Shown here piece by piece: positions 1 to 6,696 of a stretch of DNA of 7,708 nucleotides. The notes under the pieces are model-generated. The model saw nothing but the letters and a program-made list of their open reading frames with translations, made no database searches and had not been told where the DNA came from. The stretch lies in contig WTAG01000043.1 in NCBI GenBank assembly GCA_013139755.1, positions 1 through 7,708 of the forward strand, given 5' to 3'. Within the stretch, counting starts at the first letter, position 1. Every line of letters starts with the position of its first letter. A program made the position numbers and the translations under genes. The stretch comes from Methylomarinum sp. GTDB taxonomy: Bacteria > Pseudomonadota > Gammaproteobacteria > Methylococcales > Methylomonadaceae.

Positions 1-455
1 CTATCGGCTATAACCCTGAAATCATTTTATCGGGCAGACGGATTAACGATGAAATGGGGGAATATGTTGTCTCCCGTTTAATTAAGCTCATGCTGCAAAA
101 ACGAATTCATGTGCAACAGTCTAATATATTGATCATGGGTTTAACATTTAAAGAAAACTGCCCTGATATACGTAATACACGGGTGGTTGATATTGTAAAT
201 GAGTTAAAAACTTATGGCGTGAATGTACATGTTTATGATCCGTGGGTTGATCCAAAAGCAGTTGAAGCAGAATATGGCATAAAACCAATAACAGCATTGG
301 AAGAAAATAAGTTTGATGCTATCGTCTTAGCTGTTGCACATGAACAATTTAAACAAATGGATATTAAACAAATTAGAGTATTAGGTAAGCCGGATTCAGT
401 GATCTATGATCTTAAATATTTATTTCCCGCAGAATTAACAGATGAGCGTTTATAA
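1..455 (+). CDS. UDP-sugar dehydrogenase, TviB/WbpO type, C-terminal part (5' end outside window)
   Basis: This is the C-terminal third of an NAD-dependent nucleotide-sugar dehydrogenase, which oxidises C6 of a UDP-hexose or UDP-HexNAc to the uronate in the cytoplasm. The frame is open from base 3 with no start, so about 150 residues are visible. The visible part begins in the central domain ([12 protein letters not shown]). It then runs into the UDP-binding C-terminal domain with the hallmark [15 protein letters not shown], followed by [11 protein letters not shown]. The spelling [10 protein letters not shown] resembles Vi-antigen TviB and WbpO (UDP-GlcNAc/GalNAc dehydrogenases) more than classical Ugd. 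The NAD-binding domain and catalytic Cys are upstream and cannot be checked. The stop lies 3 nt before the epimerase gene, so the two are probably co-transcribed. The family is secure; whether the substrate is UDP-Glc or a UDP-HexNAc is not. Confidence 0.9.
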   Translation, partial: IGYNPEIILSGRRINDEMGEYVVSRLIKLMLQKRIHVQQSNILIMGLTFKENCPDIRNTRVVDIVNELKTYGVNVHVYDPWVDPKAVEAEYGIKPITALEENKFDAIVLAVAHEQFKQMDIKQIRVLGKPDSVIYDLKYLFPAELTDERL

Positions 456-458
456 ACA

Positions 459-1463
459 ATGAAAGTTATGGTTACCGGCACTGCCGGATTTATAGGGAAT
501 CACCTAGCAATAAAATTGTTAGAGCGAGGCGATGAAGTGATTGGTATTGATAATCTGAATGATTATTATGATGTTAATTTAAAGTTGGCGCGTTTAGATA
601 GAATAAAAGATCACACTAATTATACTGATGTAAGAGCTGATATTGCTGATAGAGAACGCATGGAGCAGTTATTTAAGGAACATCAGCCTCAACGGGTGGT
701 AAATTTAGCAGCGCAAGCAGGTGTAAGATACTCTATAGAAAACCCTCATGCCTATATTGACAGTAATATTGTTGGTTACCTTAATATCTTAGAAGGTTGT
801 CGTCATAATAATGTTGAGCATTTGGTTTATGCTTCCAGTAGTTCAGTTTATGGTGCCAATGAAACTATGCCTTTTTCTGTGCATGATAATGTTGACCACC
901 CACTCAGTTTGTATGCCGCGTCCAAGAAAGCCAATGAATTGATGGCGCATACCTATAGTAATTTATATAACTTACCAACCACCGGTCTTCGATTCTTTAC
1001 TGTATATGGCCCTTGGGGACGACCTGATATGGCCTTGTTTTTATTCACCAAAGCCATTAAAGACGGTGAAAAAATCAAGGTGTTTAATTATGGAAAGCAC
1101 CGCAGAGATTTTACCTATATAGATGATATAGTCGAAGGTATTATCAGAACATTAGATAATGTTGCCAAGCCTAATCCTGATTGGAGTGGTAAGAATCCAG
1201 ATTCGGGTACTAGTAAAGCCCCTTGGCGTGTTTACAATATAGGTAATCAAAGTCCTGTCGAACTGATGAGTTATATTGAAACATTAGAAAAATATTTGGG
1301 CAAGACGGCTGAAAAAGAGTTATTGCCATTACAGCCAGGTGATGTGCCAGATACTTATGCTGATGTAGAAGCATTAGTACAGGATGTGGGGTATAAACCC
1401 AGTACAACAATAGAACAGGGTATAGAGAAATTTGTTGCTTGGTATGACCGTTATTATAAGTAA
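459..1463 (+). CDS. NAD-dependent epimerase, UDP-glucuronate 4-epimerase-like
   Basis: This is an extended short-chain dehydrogenase/reductase of 334 residues, the usual length for capsule-type UDP-glucuronate 4-epimerases. It would interconvert UDP-glucuronate and UDP-galacturonate in the cytoplasm. The NAD-binding glycine motif TGTAGFIG is at residues 6-13. [12 protein letters not shown] (31-42) is characteristic of the UDP-GlcA epimerase subgroup. The serine run ASSSSVYG (125-132) supplies the catalytic Ser/Thr position, and YAASK (152-156) gives Tyr152 and Lys156. [15 protein letters not shown] (178-192) is the conserved sugar-nucleotide-binding segment. The ATG lies 3 nt after the dehydrogenase stop, and the ribosome site, if any, lies inside that gene (GAG at 444-446). 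Pairing with an upstream uronate-forming dehydrogenase supports an acidic-sugar pathway. If the dehydrogenase is HexNAc-specific, the substrate could be a UDP-HexNAc-uronate. Confidence 0.93.
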   Translation: MKVMVTGTAGFIGNHLAIKLLERGDEVIGIDNLNDYYDVNLKLARLDRIKDHTNYTDVRADIADRERMEQLFKEHQPQRVVNLAAQAGVRYSIENPHAYIDSNIVGYLNILEGCRHNNVEHLVYASSSSVYGANETMPFSVHDNVDHPLSLYAASKKANELMAHTYSNLYNLPTTGLRFFTVYGPWGRPDMALFLFTKAIKDGEKIKVFNYGKHRRDFTYIDDIVEGIIRTLDNVAKPNPDWSGKNPDSGTSKAPWRVYNIGNQSPVELMSYIETLEKYLGKTAEKELLPLQPGDVPDTYADVEALVQDVGYKPSTTIEQGIEKFVAWYDRYYK

Positions 1464-1555
1464 TAAATGTAGGGCAATGTTCTGATTTTGTAGAGCGGAC
1501 TGAAGTTCGCTTACATTATCTATAATCAAAATGATGAAGTCCTAGGGTTAAAATA
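1464..1555 (+). other. Intergenic spacer between epimerase and glycosyltransferase
   Basis: This 92-base gap interrupts an otherwise tight gene run. It contains a GTAG-headed hairpin, described separately, and a weak AGGG ribosome site at 1544-1547 for the following TTG start. A TGA at 1535-1537 closes the glycosyltransferase frame upstream. No convincing promoter or terminator with a U-tract is seen. Confidence 0.7.
1490..1514 (+). repeat. REP-like hairpin with GTAG head
   Basis: GTAG at 1490-1493 precedes a stem AGCGGAC (1494-1500), loop TGAA (1501-1504) and GTTCGCT (1505-1511). The seven base pairs include one G-T pair. The stem can extend through GTA/TAC (1490-1492 with 1512-1514) if G1493 is bulged. 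A GTAG tetranucleotide before an imperfect palindrome is the known layout of repetitive extragenic palindromes recognised by RAYT transposases. Only one copy is visible, so repetitiveness is unproven. There is no T-run after it, which argues against an intrinsic terminator. Confidence 0.4.
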
Positions 1556-2704
1556 TTGGCTAATAACTCAAACAAAGCACCACTTATTGCACATGTTATT
1601 TATAGACTGGGTACTGGTGGGCTTGAAAATGGATTGGTAAATTTAATTAACAATATGCCGCCTATGAAATATAGGCATATTATTGTTTGTTTAAAAGGAA
1701 GTACATCCTTTAGGAAGCGATTACAAAGGCAAGATGTTGAAATAGTAGATTTAAAAAAACAAGAAGGGCAGGACTGGGGCTCTTTTGTCCGCTTTTATCA
1801 AATTCTAAAAGAATATCAAGTTGATATTGTTCACACTCGTAATTTAGGTACCATTGAATATCAAGTACCTGCTTTTTTAGCGGGTGTTAAATATAGAGTG
1901 CATGGCGAGCATGGATGGGATGTCTTTGACCCTGAAGGCAAAAACAAAAAATACCAATGGCTAAGGCGATTGTTAAGTCTTTTGATTAAAGTGTTTATTC
2001 CATTATCTTTGCATTTGCAGAGCTATCTGACCGAAAAAGTTAAAATTCCTGCACATAAAATACACCGGATTTGTAATGGTGTTGATACTAAAAAATTCCA
2101 CCCAGATAAGGTCAAACAGCAAGTCGAAGATTGTCCATTATTATTTGATAAGGACAATATTTATATCGGAACAGTGGGAAGAATGCATGGGGTAAAAGAC
2201 CAAATAACACTGGTTACTACATTTATTTCTTTAATAGAATCGAATAGCGCATTGGCTGGCAAGGTTTATTTGCTTTTAATTGGTGATGGCCCACTTAGAG
2301 AGCAAGCGATAGAGTTGCTTAAAAAGTATCAATTAATACAGTATGCCTGGTTGCCAGGGGAGCGAACAGATATTGCCGAAATAATGCGTACACTGGATAT
2401 CTTTGTTCTACCTTCACAAGCTGAAGGCATATCCAATACTATCTTAGAAGCAATGGCAACGGGCTTACCAGTCGTTGCAACTAATGTTGGAGGAACGTCT
2501 GAATTAGTTGAAAACGGTGAGACTGGTTTATTAGTGCCTCACTCAAATCCTGAGGCAATGACTAAGGCCTTATATCAATTACTTACAGATAAAGATAAAA
2601 GACAGCAACTAGGTCTAAATGGATATAAAAGAGTGCTTGATAATTTCTCAATCCTCGCAATGGTGAATCAATATACTGATGTATATGACTCGTTAATTAA
2701 ATAA
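1556..2704 (+). CDS. GT4 family glycosyltransferase, exosortase-A-associated sugar transferase
   Basis: This 382-residue GT-B fold transferase would add a sugar to the growing exopolysaccharide repeat unit at the cytoplasmic face of the inner membrane. The N-terminal Rossmann domain opens with IAHVIYRLGTGGLENGLVNL (11-30), a signature of the PEP-CTERM/XrtA-associated sugar transferases (TIGR03088 type). HTRNLGTIEYQ, HGEHGWDVFDPEG and ICNGVD (172-177) follow in the order expected for that family. The C-terminal domain has TVGRMHGVKDQ (206-216), IGDGPLR (242-248) and the nucleotide-sugar-binding EX7E motif at Glu290 and Glu298 (EGISNTILE), then ATGLPVVATNVGG. The start is TTG at 1556, with AGGG 8 nt upstream. 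TGA at 1535 blocks any earlier start, and the first internal ATG would remove the conserved N-terminus. Donor and acceptor cannot be read from the sequence. Confidence 0.93.
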   Translation: MANNSNKAPLIAHVIYRLGTGGLENGLVNLINNMPPMKYRHIIVCLKGSTSFRKRLQRQDVEIVDLKKQEGQDWGSFVRFYQILKEYQVDIVHTRNLGTIEYQVPAFLAGVKYRVHGEHGWDVFDPEGKNKKYQWLRRLLSLLIKVFIPLSLHLQSYLTEKVKIPAHKIHRICNGVDTKKFHPDKVKQQVEDCPLLFDKDNIYIGTVGRMHGVKDQITLVTTFISLIESNSALAGKVYLLLIGDGPLREQAIELLKKYQLIQYAWLPGERTDIAEIMRTLDIFVLPSQAEGISNTILEAMATGLPVVATNVGGTSELVENGETGLLVPHSNPEAMTKALYQLLTDKDKRQQLGLNGYKRVLDNFSILAMVNQYTDVYDSLIK

Positions 2705-2709
2705 AGGGA
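2705..2709 (+). promoter_or_regulatory. Ribosome binding site of the amidotransferase
   Basis: AGGGA directly follows the glycosyltransferase stop and lies 8 nt before ATG 2718. It fixes the start that places Cys at residue 2, as the Ntn-hydrolase mechanism requires. Confidence 0.6.
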
Positions 2710-2717
2710 ACAATAGC

Positions 2718-4160
2718 ATGTGTGGCATTGTCGGTATATTTGATATGAAGGAAAAACGCGAAATTAATCGTGATTTACTGCATATAATGAATGAAAGTCA
2801 ATTTCATAGAGGCCCAGATGAAGGTGGATTGCATCTAGAAGCCGGTTTGGGGTTGGGGCACAGACGTTTATCGATTATCGATTTATCCAGTGGCCAGCAA
2901 CCTATGCACAGTGCCGATGGTAATGTGGTTTTAACCTATAACGGCGAAGTCTATAACTTCCCTGAATTACGCAAAGAACTAGAAGCATTAGGTTATATCT
3001 TTAAAACCCATTGTGACACCGAAGTGATTGTCTATGCCTGGCAGGCGTGGGGCGAAGATTGTGTGCTACGCCTGCGCGGTATGTTTGCCTTTGCAATCTG
3101 GGATAGAGATAAGCAAACATTATTTTTAGCGAGGGATAGATTAGGTATTAAACCTTTATTTTATTCTCAGCTAAAAAATGGTCAGTTCATTTTCTCATCA
3201 GAATTAAAAGCTTTAAAACACCATCCTGAATTATCTAAAGAAATTGAGCCGACAGCCATAGAGGATTATTTTGGTTTTGGCTATATTCCTGACCCAAAAA
3301 CGATTTATAAAGATGTTTATAAATTAGAGCCGGGTTATTGCCTTAGCATAAAACATGGTTCAAGATCTTACCAACCAAGACAATATTGGGATGTTAAGTT
3401 TAATGCCTCATTAACAGGTTCTGAACAAGCTATACAAGAAGAGTTGATTGAACGATTGCGAGAAGCTGTAAAAATTCGTACTGTAGCTGATGTGCCTTTA
3501 GGTGCTTTTTTATCAGGAGGGGTAGATTCCAGCGCAATCGTAGCCATGATGGCCGGCTTAACTGATGATCCGGTTAATACCTGTTCAATTTCTTTTGGTG
3601 ACCCTGAATTTAATGAATCGCAGTTTGCCGCAAAAGTTGCTGAACAATATAAAACAGCGCATAGAGTTGAACAAGTAGACCCGGAAGATTTTAGCTTGAT
3701 CAATAAATTGGCAGGAGTTTATGATGAGCCTTATGCAGATAGTTCAGCATTGCCAACTTATCGTGTATGTGAGTTAGCCAAAAAGCAGGCGACGGTGGTT
3801 TTATCGGGGGATGGTGGTGATGAAAACCTAGCGGGCTATAGACGATATCGCTGGCATACTTATGAAGATCGTATGCGTCAAATTATGCCAGACGCAATAC
3901 GTAAGCCATTGTTTGGTTTTATGGGGCAGGTATACCCTAAAGCTGATTGGGCACCAAAAATATTCAGGGCAAAGTCAACGTTTGAATCCATAGGGAGAGA
4001 TTCTTTAGAAGGCTATTTTCATAGTGTCTCAGTTAATTCTAATGAGATTCGATCCAGATTATTTAGTGAAACATTGAAAAATGACTTGCAAGGTTACCAG
4101 GCAGTTGAGGTATTTAGACGGCATCAGAAAAATGCACCTAGCGATATGCTCAGTCTTTAG
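2718..4160 (+). CDS. Exosortase-A-associated amidotransferase 1 (asparagine-synthase-like), N-terminal 480 residues, frame broken
   Basis: This is a class B asparagine-synthase homologue, which would use glutamine-derived ammonia and ATP to amidate an acceptor. In XrtA polysaccharide loci the acceptor is presumed to be a uronic-acid-type sugar rather than aspartate, though that is inference. Residues 1-210 form the Ntn glutaminase, with nucleophile Cys2 (MCGIVG), HRGPDEGG (30-37), TYNGEVYNF (73-81) and CDTEV (99-103), all intact. The synthetase domain has the PP-loop LSGGVDSS (265-272) and [15 protein letters not shown] (363-377). The frame then stops at TAG 4158-4160 after SDMLSL. Conserved sequence continues in another frame ([20 protein letters not shown]), which gives a combined length of about 629 residues, close to the usual size. 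As written, the product would lack the C-terminal quarter and probably be inactive. A sequencing or assembly indel, or a genuine mutation, could explain this. Confidence 0.9.
   Translation: MCGIVGIFDMKEKREINRDLLHIMNESQFHRGPDEGGLHLEAGLGLGHRRLSIIDLSSGQQPMHSADGNVVLTYNGEVYNFPELRKELEALGYIFKTHCDTEVIVYAWQAWGEDCVLRLRGMFAFAIWDRDKQTLFLARDRLGIKPLFYSQLKNGQFIFSSELKALKHHPELSKEIEPTAIEDYFGFGYIPDPKTIYKDVYKLEPGYCLSIKHGSRSYQPRQYWDVKFNASLTGSEQAIQEELIERLREAVKIRTVADVPLGAFLSGGVDSSAIVAMMAGLTDDPVNTCSISFGDPEFNESQFAAKVAEQYKTAHRVEQVDPEDFSLINKLAGVYDEPYADSSALPTYRVCELAKKQATVVLSGDGGDENLAGYRRYRWHTYEDRMRQIMPDAIRKPLFGFMGQVYPKADWAPKIFRAKSTFESIGRDSLEGYFHSVSVNSNEIRSRLFSETLKNDLQGYQAVEVFRRHQKNAPSDMLSL
4142..4160 (+). other. Frameshift site in the amidotransferase gene
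   Basis: Both relevant frames are open together only between the TAG at 4139-4141 in the downstream frame and the TAG at 4158-4160 in the upstream frame. The shift must therefore lie at about 4142-4157. One extra T in the TTT run at 4156-4158 would read ...SDMLSLLVQYLD. Removing TA at 4158-4159 would read ...SDMLSLVQYLD. No slippery heptamer suited to a -1 shift is seen here, so a mutation or sequence error is more likely than programmed shifting. Confidence 0.8.
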
Positions 4161-4606
4161 TACAATATTTAGACATCAAGACTTATTTGCCTGGGGATAT
4201 TTTGACCAAGGTGGATAGAGCAAGCATGGCGCATGCTTTAGAAGTTCGAGTTCCTTTATTGGATCATGAGTTAGTTGAATGGATGGCCGAGCTATCACCC
4301 GACTTGAAATTGAAGAATAGGGAAGGTAAATATATTTTCAAGAAAAGTCTTGAATCATATTTACCGAGCGATATTTTATATCGACCTAAAATGGGATTTG
4401 CGGTACCGTTGGGTAGTTGGTTTAAAGGGCCGTTAAAAGGCCAGGTGAGGGACTCCTTATTGGGAGAAACAATGTTAGATTGCGGCTTATTTGATCAGCA
4501 GTTTTTGAAAAAAGTTGTAGATCAGCATCAACGTGGATTAAAGGATTATAGTACGACTATTTGGTCTTTATTGATGTTTGAGAAATTTTTAACTTATTTA
4601 GATTGA
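4161..4606 (+). pseudogene. C-terminal part of the same amidotransferase, displaced to a different frame
   Basis: This segment is the remainder of the asparagine-synthase domain. It reads [20 protein letters not shown], then [39 protein letters not shown] and a normal C-terminus ending [18 protein letters not shown] and EVRVPLLDH are strongly conserved in asparagine synthases and help form the active site, so this piece is the missing end of the 2718-4160 product and not a separate enzyme. A nominal start at TTG 4187 (139 residues) has no clear ribosome site and would begin inside a conserved helix, so independent translation is doubtful. No mutation other than the frame change is visible. 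That suggests a very recent lesion or a sequence error. Confidence 0.85.
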
Positions 4607-4657
4607 TGGCGGTGGATGAGTTAGATTATGAATAATAATTTCCTTTGTAAATAGATG

Positions 4658-4688
4658 AAAAATTGTCGAATAATTTTACAATATTTTT
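4658..4688 (+). terminator. Weak AT-rich hairpin, possible terminator of the polysaccharide operon
   Basis: The arm AAAAATTGT (4658-4666) can pair with ACAAT-a-TTTTT (4678-4688) across an 11-base loop, with one bulged A. It lies about 50 bases after the amidotransferase stop, but the stem is nearly all A-T and the T-run is part of the stem. At best it is a poor intrinsic terminator. Confidence 0.2.
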
Positions 4689-4716
4689 AACAGAATTTTT
4701 AATCTAGATAGATGCC

Positions 4717-4741
4717 TTTTTAAGTAATTGTTATTTAAAAA
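4717..4741 (+). repeat. Perfect 7-bp AT inverted repeat
   Basis: TTTTTAA (4717-4723) and TTAAAAA (4735-4741) are exact reverse complements separated by 11 bases. The arm centres are 18 bp apart, so it could be an operator for a dimeric regulator just upstream of the sigma-54-like element. In sequence this AT-rich it could also be chance. Confidence 0.25.
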
Positions 4742-4752
4742 AATTATTTTAA

Positions 4753-4768
4753 TGGTATGTTTGTTGTC
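4753..4768 (+). promoter_or_regulatory. Candidate sigma-54 (-24/-12) promoter for the Tat-protein/HPr-rel-A operon
   Basis: TGGTATGTTTGTTGTC fits TGGYAYRNNNNTTGCW except at the last two positions. GG at the -24 element and TTG at the -12 element have the correct spacing, but the near-invariant GC reads GT. Transcription would start near 4779, leaving a leader of about 50 nt before ATG 4831. Exosortase-A loci are known to use RpoN with the PrsK/PrsR two-component system, which makes a sigma-54 site plausible. No well-spaced sigma-70 pair was found here. The GC-to-GT change keeps confidence low. Confidence 0.35.
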
Positions 4769-4818
4769 TGTAGTATAGTTTGAATGTGAGCGTGACTTTT
4801 CAATGTTCTATTATTTTG

Positions 4819-4824
4819 TAGGTG
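4819..4824 (+). promoter_or_regulatory. Ribosome binding site selecting ATG 4831
   Basis: TAGGTG is the only purine-rich site here and lies 6 nt before ATG 4831. The in-frame GTG at 4822 overlaps this site, so using it as a start would destroy its own ribosome site. ATG 4831 is preferred. Confidence 0.55.
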
Positions 4825-4830
4825 CAGATC

Positions 4831-5466
4831 ATGAGTGATCAAGAAATTAAAAAAACAAAAAACCATAATAATGAAAAAGGGGTTGATGAAAAACGGCGGT
4901 CATTTTCTAAAGCTGGCATAGTTGCTCCTGTAATATTGTCTCTGTCAAGTAAGCCTGTTTTGGCAAATCATTGTTCTGTTTCCGGTATGATGTCAGGGAA
5001 TGTTTCCAATCCACATGATAAGATATGCGGAGGATGTACGCCTGGGTATTGGAAAAACCATCCAAAAAGCTGGCCAGCATCTTATACGCCGGGAGAATGT
5101 TCTGCATCTGCTGGAAATAGTGGTCATTGTAAAGTCAACGGTAATAATGCTGGAGAGTATACTGGGGGGACGATTTTTAGTGACGTTTTTACTAATTGTC
5201 GTGGATTAACAAGTGATGGTGAAACAATGATTGATTTGCTGATGGCTCCCCAGACTTATTGGACCTTACATGCTCACGCTGTGGGTTCTTTTTTGAATGC
5301 AACTGCATTTTCGGATCTATTCGGAAATACGGCGGACGATGTTAAAGCATGGTGGTGTGATTCTGATCTTACTGATGAAGAATTAAAAGATCGGTATGCA
5401 ATGTTAAATGAACGTGTTTGCCCGTTGGGAAATGATGATAAAGACTATTATGGTAACAATGCTTGA
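4831..5466 (+). CDS. Tat-signal, cysteine-rich exported protein with CTPGYWKNHP motif; possible HPr-rel-A substrate
   Basis: This 211-residue protein has no function I recognise. Residues 1-20 are a long, highly charged, Lys/Asn/Glu-rich segment. KRRSFSKAG (21-29) then resembles the twin-arginine motif. A modest hydrophobic stretch (IVAPVILSLSS, 30-40) and a likely signal peptidase I site after KPVLA (cut after Ala45) follow. The mature part has eight cysteines (48, 66, 69, 90, 100, 123, 176, 197), which could form disulfides in the periplasm. It also has the motif CGGCTPGYWKNHP (66-78), met in various secreted bacterial proteins. The tail is acidic (NDDKDYYGNNA) with no PEP-CTERM anchor or lipobox. 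It heads the operon and lies 51 nt before the PqqD-like gene, so it may be the protein that the downstream modification enzymes act on. That role is inference. Confidence 0.85.
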   Translation: MSDQEIKKTKNHNNEKGVDEKRRSFSKAGIVAPVILSLSSKPVLANHCSVSGMMSGNVSNPHDKICGGCTPGYWKNHPKSWPASYTPGECSASAGNSGHCKVNGNNAGEYTGGTIFSDVFTNCRGLTSDGETMIDLLMAPQTYWTLHAHAVGSFLNATAFSDLFGNTADDVKAWWCDSDLTDEELKDRYAMLNERVCPLGNDDKDYYGNNA

Positions 5467-5517
5467 GTGTGATGTATGAATTGAACAAGTTTTTAAATAA
5501 CCGGAATTGGTGAGCGA

Positions 5518-5805
5518 ATGGAATGGCGTTTGGTCATAAAAAAGGGGTTTTTATGGCGCAGTTTGGATAGTGAAGCTATTGTCTATAATCGTGATGATGG
5601 CAGTACCCATGTGTTAGATACCGTAACAGTTGAGATCATTAATTTGCTTGCTGAAAAAAGTCGGTCGCAATTGTTTTTGGAAGAGCATGTAGCTCAAATG
5701 TATCAGAATTTATCAACCGCAAAGCTTAAAAATTCAGTCAAAATGAGGCTGGAAGCCTTAAAAAATCTCAAGTTTATAGAAACTTTTCCCTCTACTCCTG
5801 AATGA
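5518..5805 (+). CDS. PqqD-like peptide chaperone, HPr-rel-A system
   Basis: This 95-residue protein has the size and outline of a PqqD/RRE domain, the small winged-helix fold that grips leader peptides for modifying enzymes. A first beta strand (WRLVIKKGFLWRSL) is followed by the PqqD-typical turn AIVYNRDDGSTHVLDTVT (20-37). A helix (EIINLLAEK) comes next, and the C-terminal helices end LEALKNLKFIE (79-89), where PqqD proteins usually have a short hydrophobic strand. The stop overlaps the next start in ATGA, so it is translationally coupled to the HprK-like kinase. The pairing matches the TIGRFAM 'HPr-rel-A system PqqD family' concept as I recall it. The ribosome site is weak (GGTGAG at 5509-5514, only 3 nt from ATG). 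It probably delivers a peptide or protein to the kinase; the client is unknown. Confidence 0.8.
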   Translation: MEWRLVIKKGFLWRSLDSEAIVYNRDDGSTHVLDTVTVEIINLLAEKSRSQLFLEEHVAQMYQNLSTAKLKNSVKMRLEALKNLKFIETFPSTPE

Positions 5806-6695
5806 ATACACTGGATGTTGCTTTAAAAACAACAGGTGTTTTTATAAAAACAGGTCCTTTTGTTTCCTTATTAAAGTCGCGTATTAATGGGCTCGGTCAT
5901 GCTATTGAGCAATTATATTACGCCCCTCAAATCTCATACAATGAAGAGTTTGCAGATTTTCATCTTTCAATTGAATTTCCAAATATATTAAGACGCTGGT
6001 TTCGACCTCAAATTTTATTTAAAAATGATGGGCGTACGCCATTTAATCCATTGCCAGCTGAGCAACTTTACCCCTTTTTTGAATGGGGGTTAAACTGGTG
6101 TATTGCTAATCATTCTAACCACTTTCTTATTTTACATGCTGCGGTGGTTGAAAAAAATGGTTATGCTATTGTCTTTCCTGCTGCGCCAGGTTCCGGGAAA
6201 AGCACACTTTGTGCTGGACTTGTTAGCCGTGGTTGGCGTTTGTTATCTGATGAAATGGCCATAATTGAGCCAGAAACATTGAGTCTGGTCTCTGTGGTTA
6301 GGCCTATCAGTCTAAAAAATGAATCGATCGATGTAATAAAAGCCTTTGCACCCGATTTTGAGTTTGGCTCAATTACGCGTGATACAGCTAAGGGAACAGT
6401 TACACACATTAAGGCACCGATAGAATCTCTTAATAGAGAGCAAGAGAAAGCGCAACCTGCATGTATCGTTTTTCCTAAATATCAGGCTGGAGCGGCTTCT
6501 TTGTTAAAACCGGTTTCGAAAGTAAAATCAGTATTGAGAGCGGCGGAAGAATCGTTTAATTATAATGTTTTAGGTGAAAAAGGCTTCACTATGCTTTGTG
6601 ATTTGGTCGATGGAAGTGATTGTTATGAGTTTGTTTACAGTGACTTGAGTGACGCTGTTAACATATTTAATTCTCTAATACCATCAAAAAGTTGA
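5802..6695 (+). CDS. HprK-related kinase A (HPr serine kinase-like ATPase)
   Basis: This 297-residue cytoplasmic P-loop protein resembles the C-terminal kinase domain of HPr kinase/phosphorylase. FLILHAAVVEKNGYAIVFPA (108-127) corresponds to the beta strands before the P-loop, including the family's LH pair. The Walker A motif is APGSGKST (128-135) with Lys133. LVSRGWRLLSDEMAIIEP (140-157) matches the HprK block in which Asp150 and Glu151 take the acidic Mg/catalytic positions. The first 100 residues are family-specific and lack the HprK N-terminal domain. No HPr or PTS gene is nearby, so classical carbon-catabolite control is unlikely. Related kinases in peptide-modification clusters phosphorylate serine side chains, for example in paeninodin. 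It overlaps the PqqD-like gene by 4 nt, and the nucleotidyltransferase starts 1 nt after its stop. The family is clear; the target is unknown. Confidence 0.88.
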   Translation: MNTLDVALKTTGVFIKTGPFVSLLKSRINGLGHAIEQLYYAPQISYNEEFADFHLSIEFPNILRRWFRPQILFKNDGRTPFNPLPAEQLYPFFEWGLNWCIANHSNHFLILHAAVVEKNGYAIVFPAAPGSGKSTLCAGLVSRGWRLLSDEMAIIEPETLSLVSVVRPISLKNESIDVIKAFAPDFEFGSITRDTAKGTVTHIKAPIESLNREQEKAQPACIVFPKYQAGAASLLKPVSKVKSVLRAAEESFNYNVLGEKGFTMLCDLVDGSDCYEFVYSDLSDAVNIFNSLIPSKS

Positions 6696-6696
6696 A

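Larger units (their letters stand above)
4607..4830 (+). other. AT-rich intergenic region upstream of the HPr-rel-A operon
   Basis: This 224-base stretch has no credible gene. It holds a weak hairpin at 4658-4688 (AAAAATTGT against ACAAT-a-TTTTT, one bulge). It also holds three TTTTTAA copies starting at 4684, 4696 and 4717, and an A7 tract at 4737-4743. The sigma-54-like element at 4753-4768 and the ribosome site of the 4831 gene complete it. Its length and composition mark it as the boundary between the polysaccharide genes and a separately transcribed operon. Confidence 0.75.

Noticed and set aside
1494..1511. Intrinsic terminator after the epimerase gene
   Set aside because: The hairpin is followed by TACATTATC with no T-run, and the flanking genes belong to one functional run.
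4152..4163. Programmed frameshift like that of prfB (CUU followed by a stop codon)
   Set aside because: CTT followed by TAG looks similar, but prfB shifts +1 and the needed frame here is -1 (equivalently +2). No Shine-Dalgarno-like spur at the right distance and no -1 slippery heptamer with a following structure is evident.
4822..4830. Earlier GTG start for the Tat-signal protein
   Set aside because: The GTG is part of the TAGGTG ribosome site serving ATG 4831 and has no ribosome site of its own.
5000..5209. A + strand frame of 69 codons inside the Tat-protein gene
   Set aside because: It overlaps a gene with clear signal and motif structure, has no ribosome site and shows no recognisable protein features.
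5400..5466. PEP-CTERM sorting signal at the end of the Tat-signal protein
   Set aside because: The C-terminus has no PEP motif, no hydrophobic helix and no basic tail, so it is not an exosortase substrate despite the locus context.
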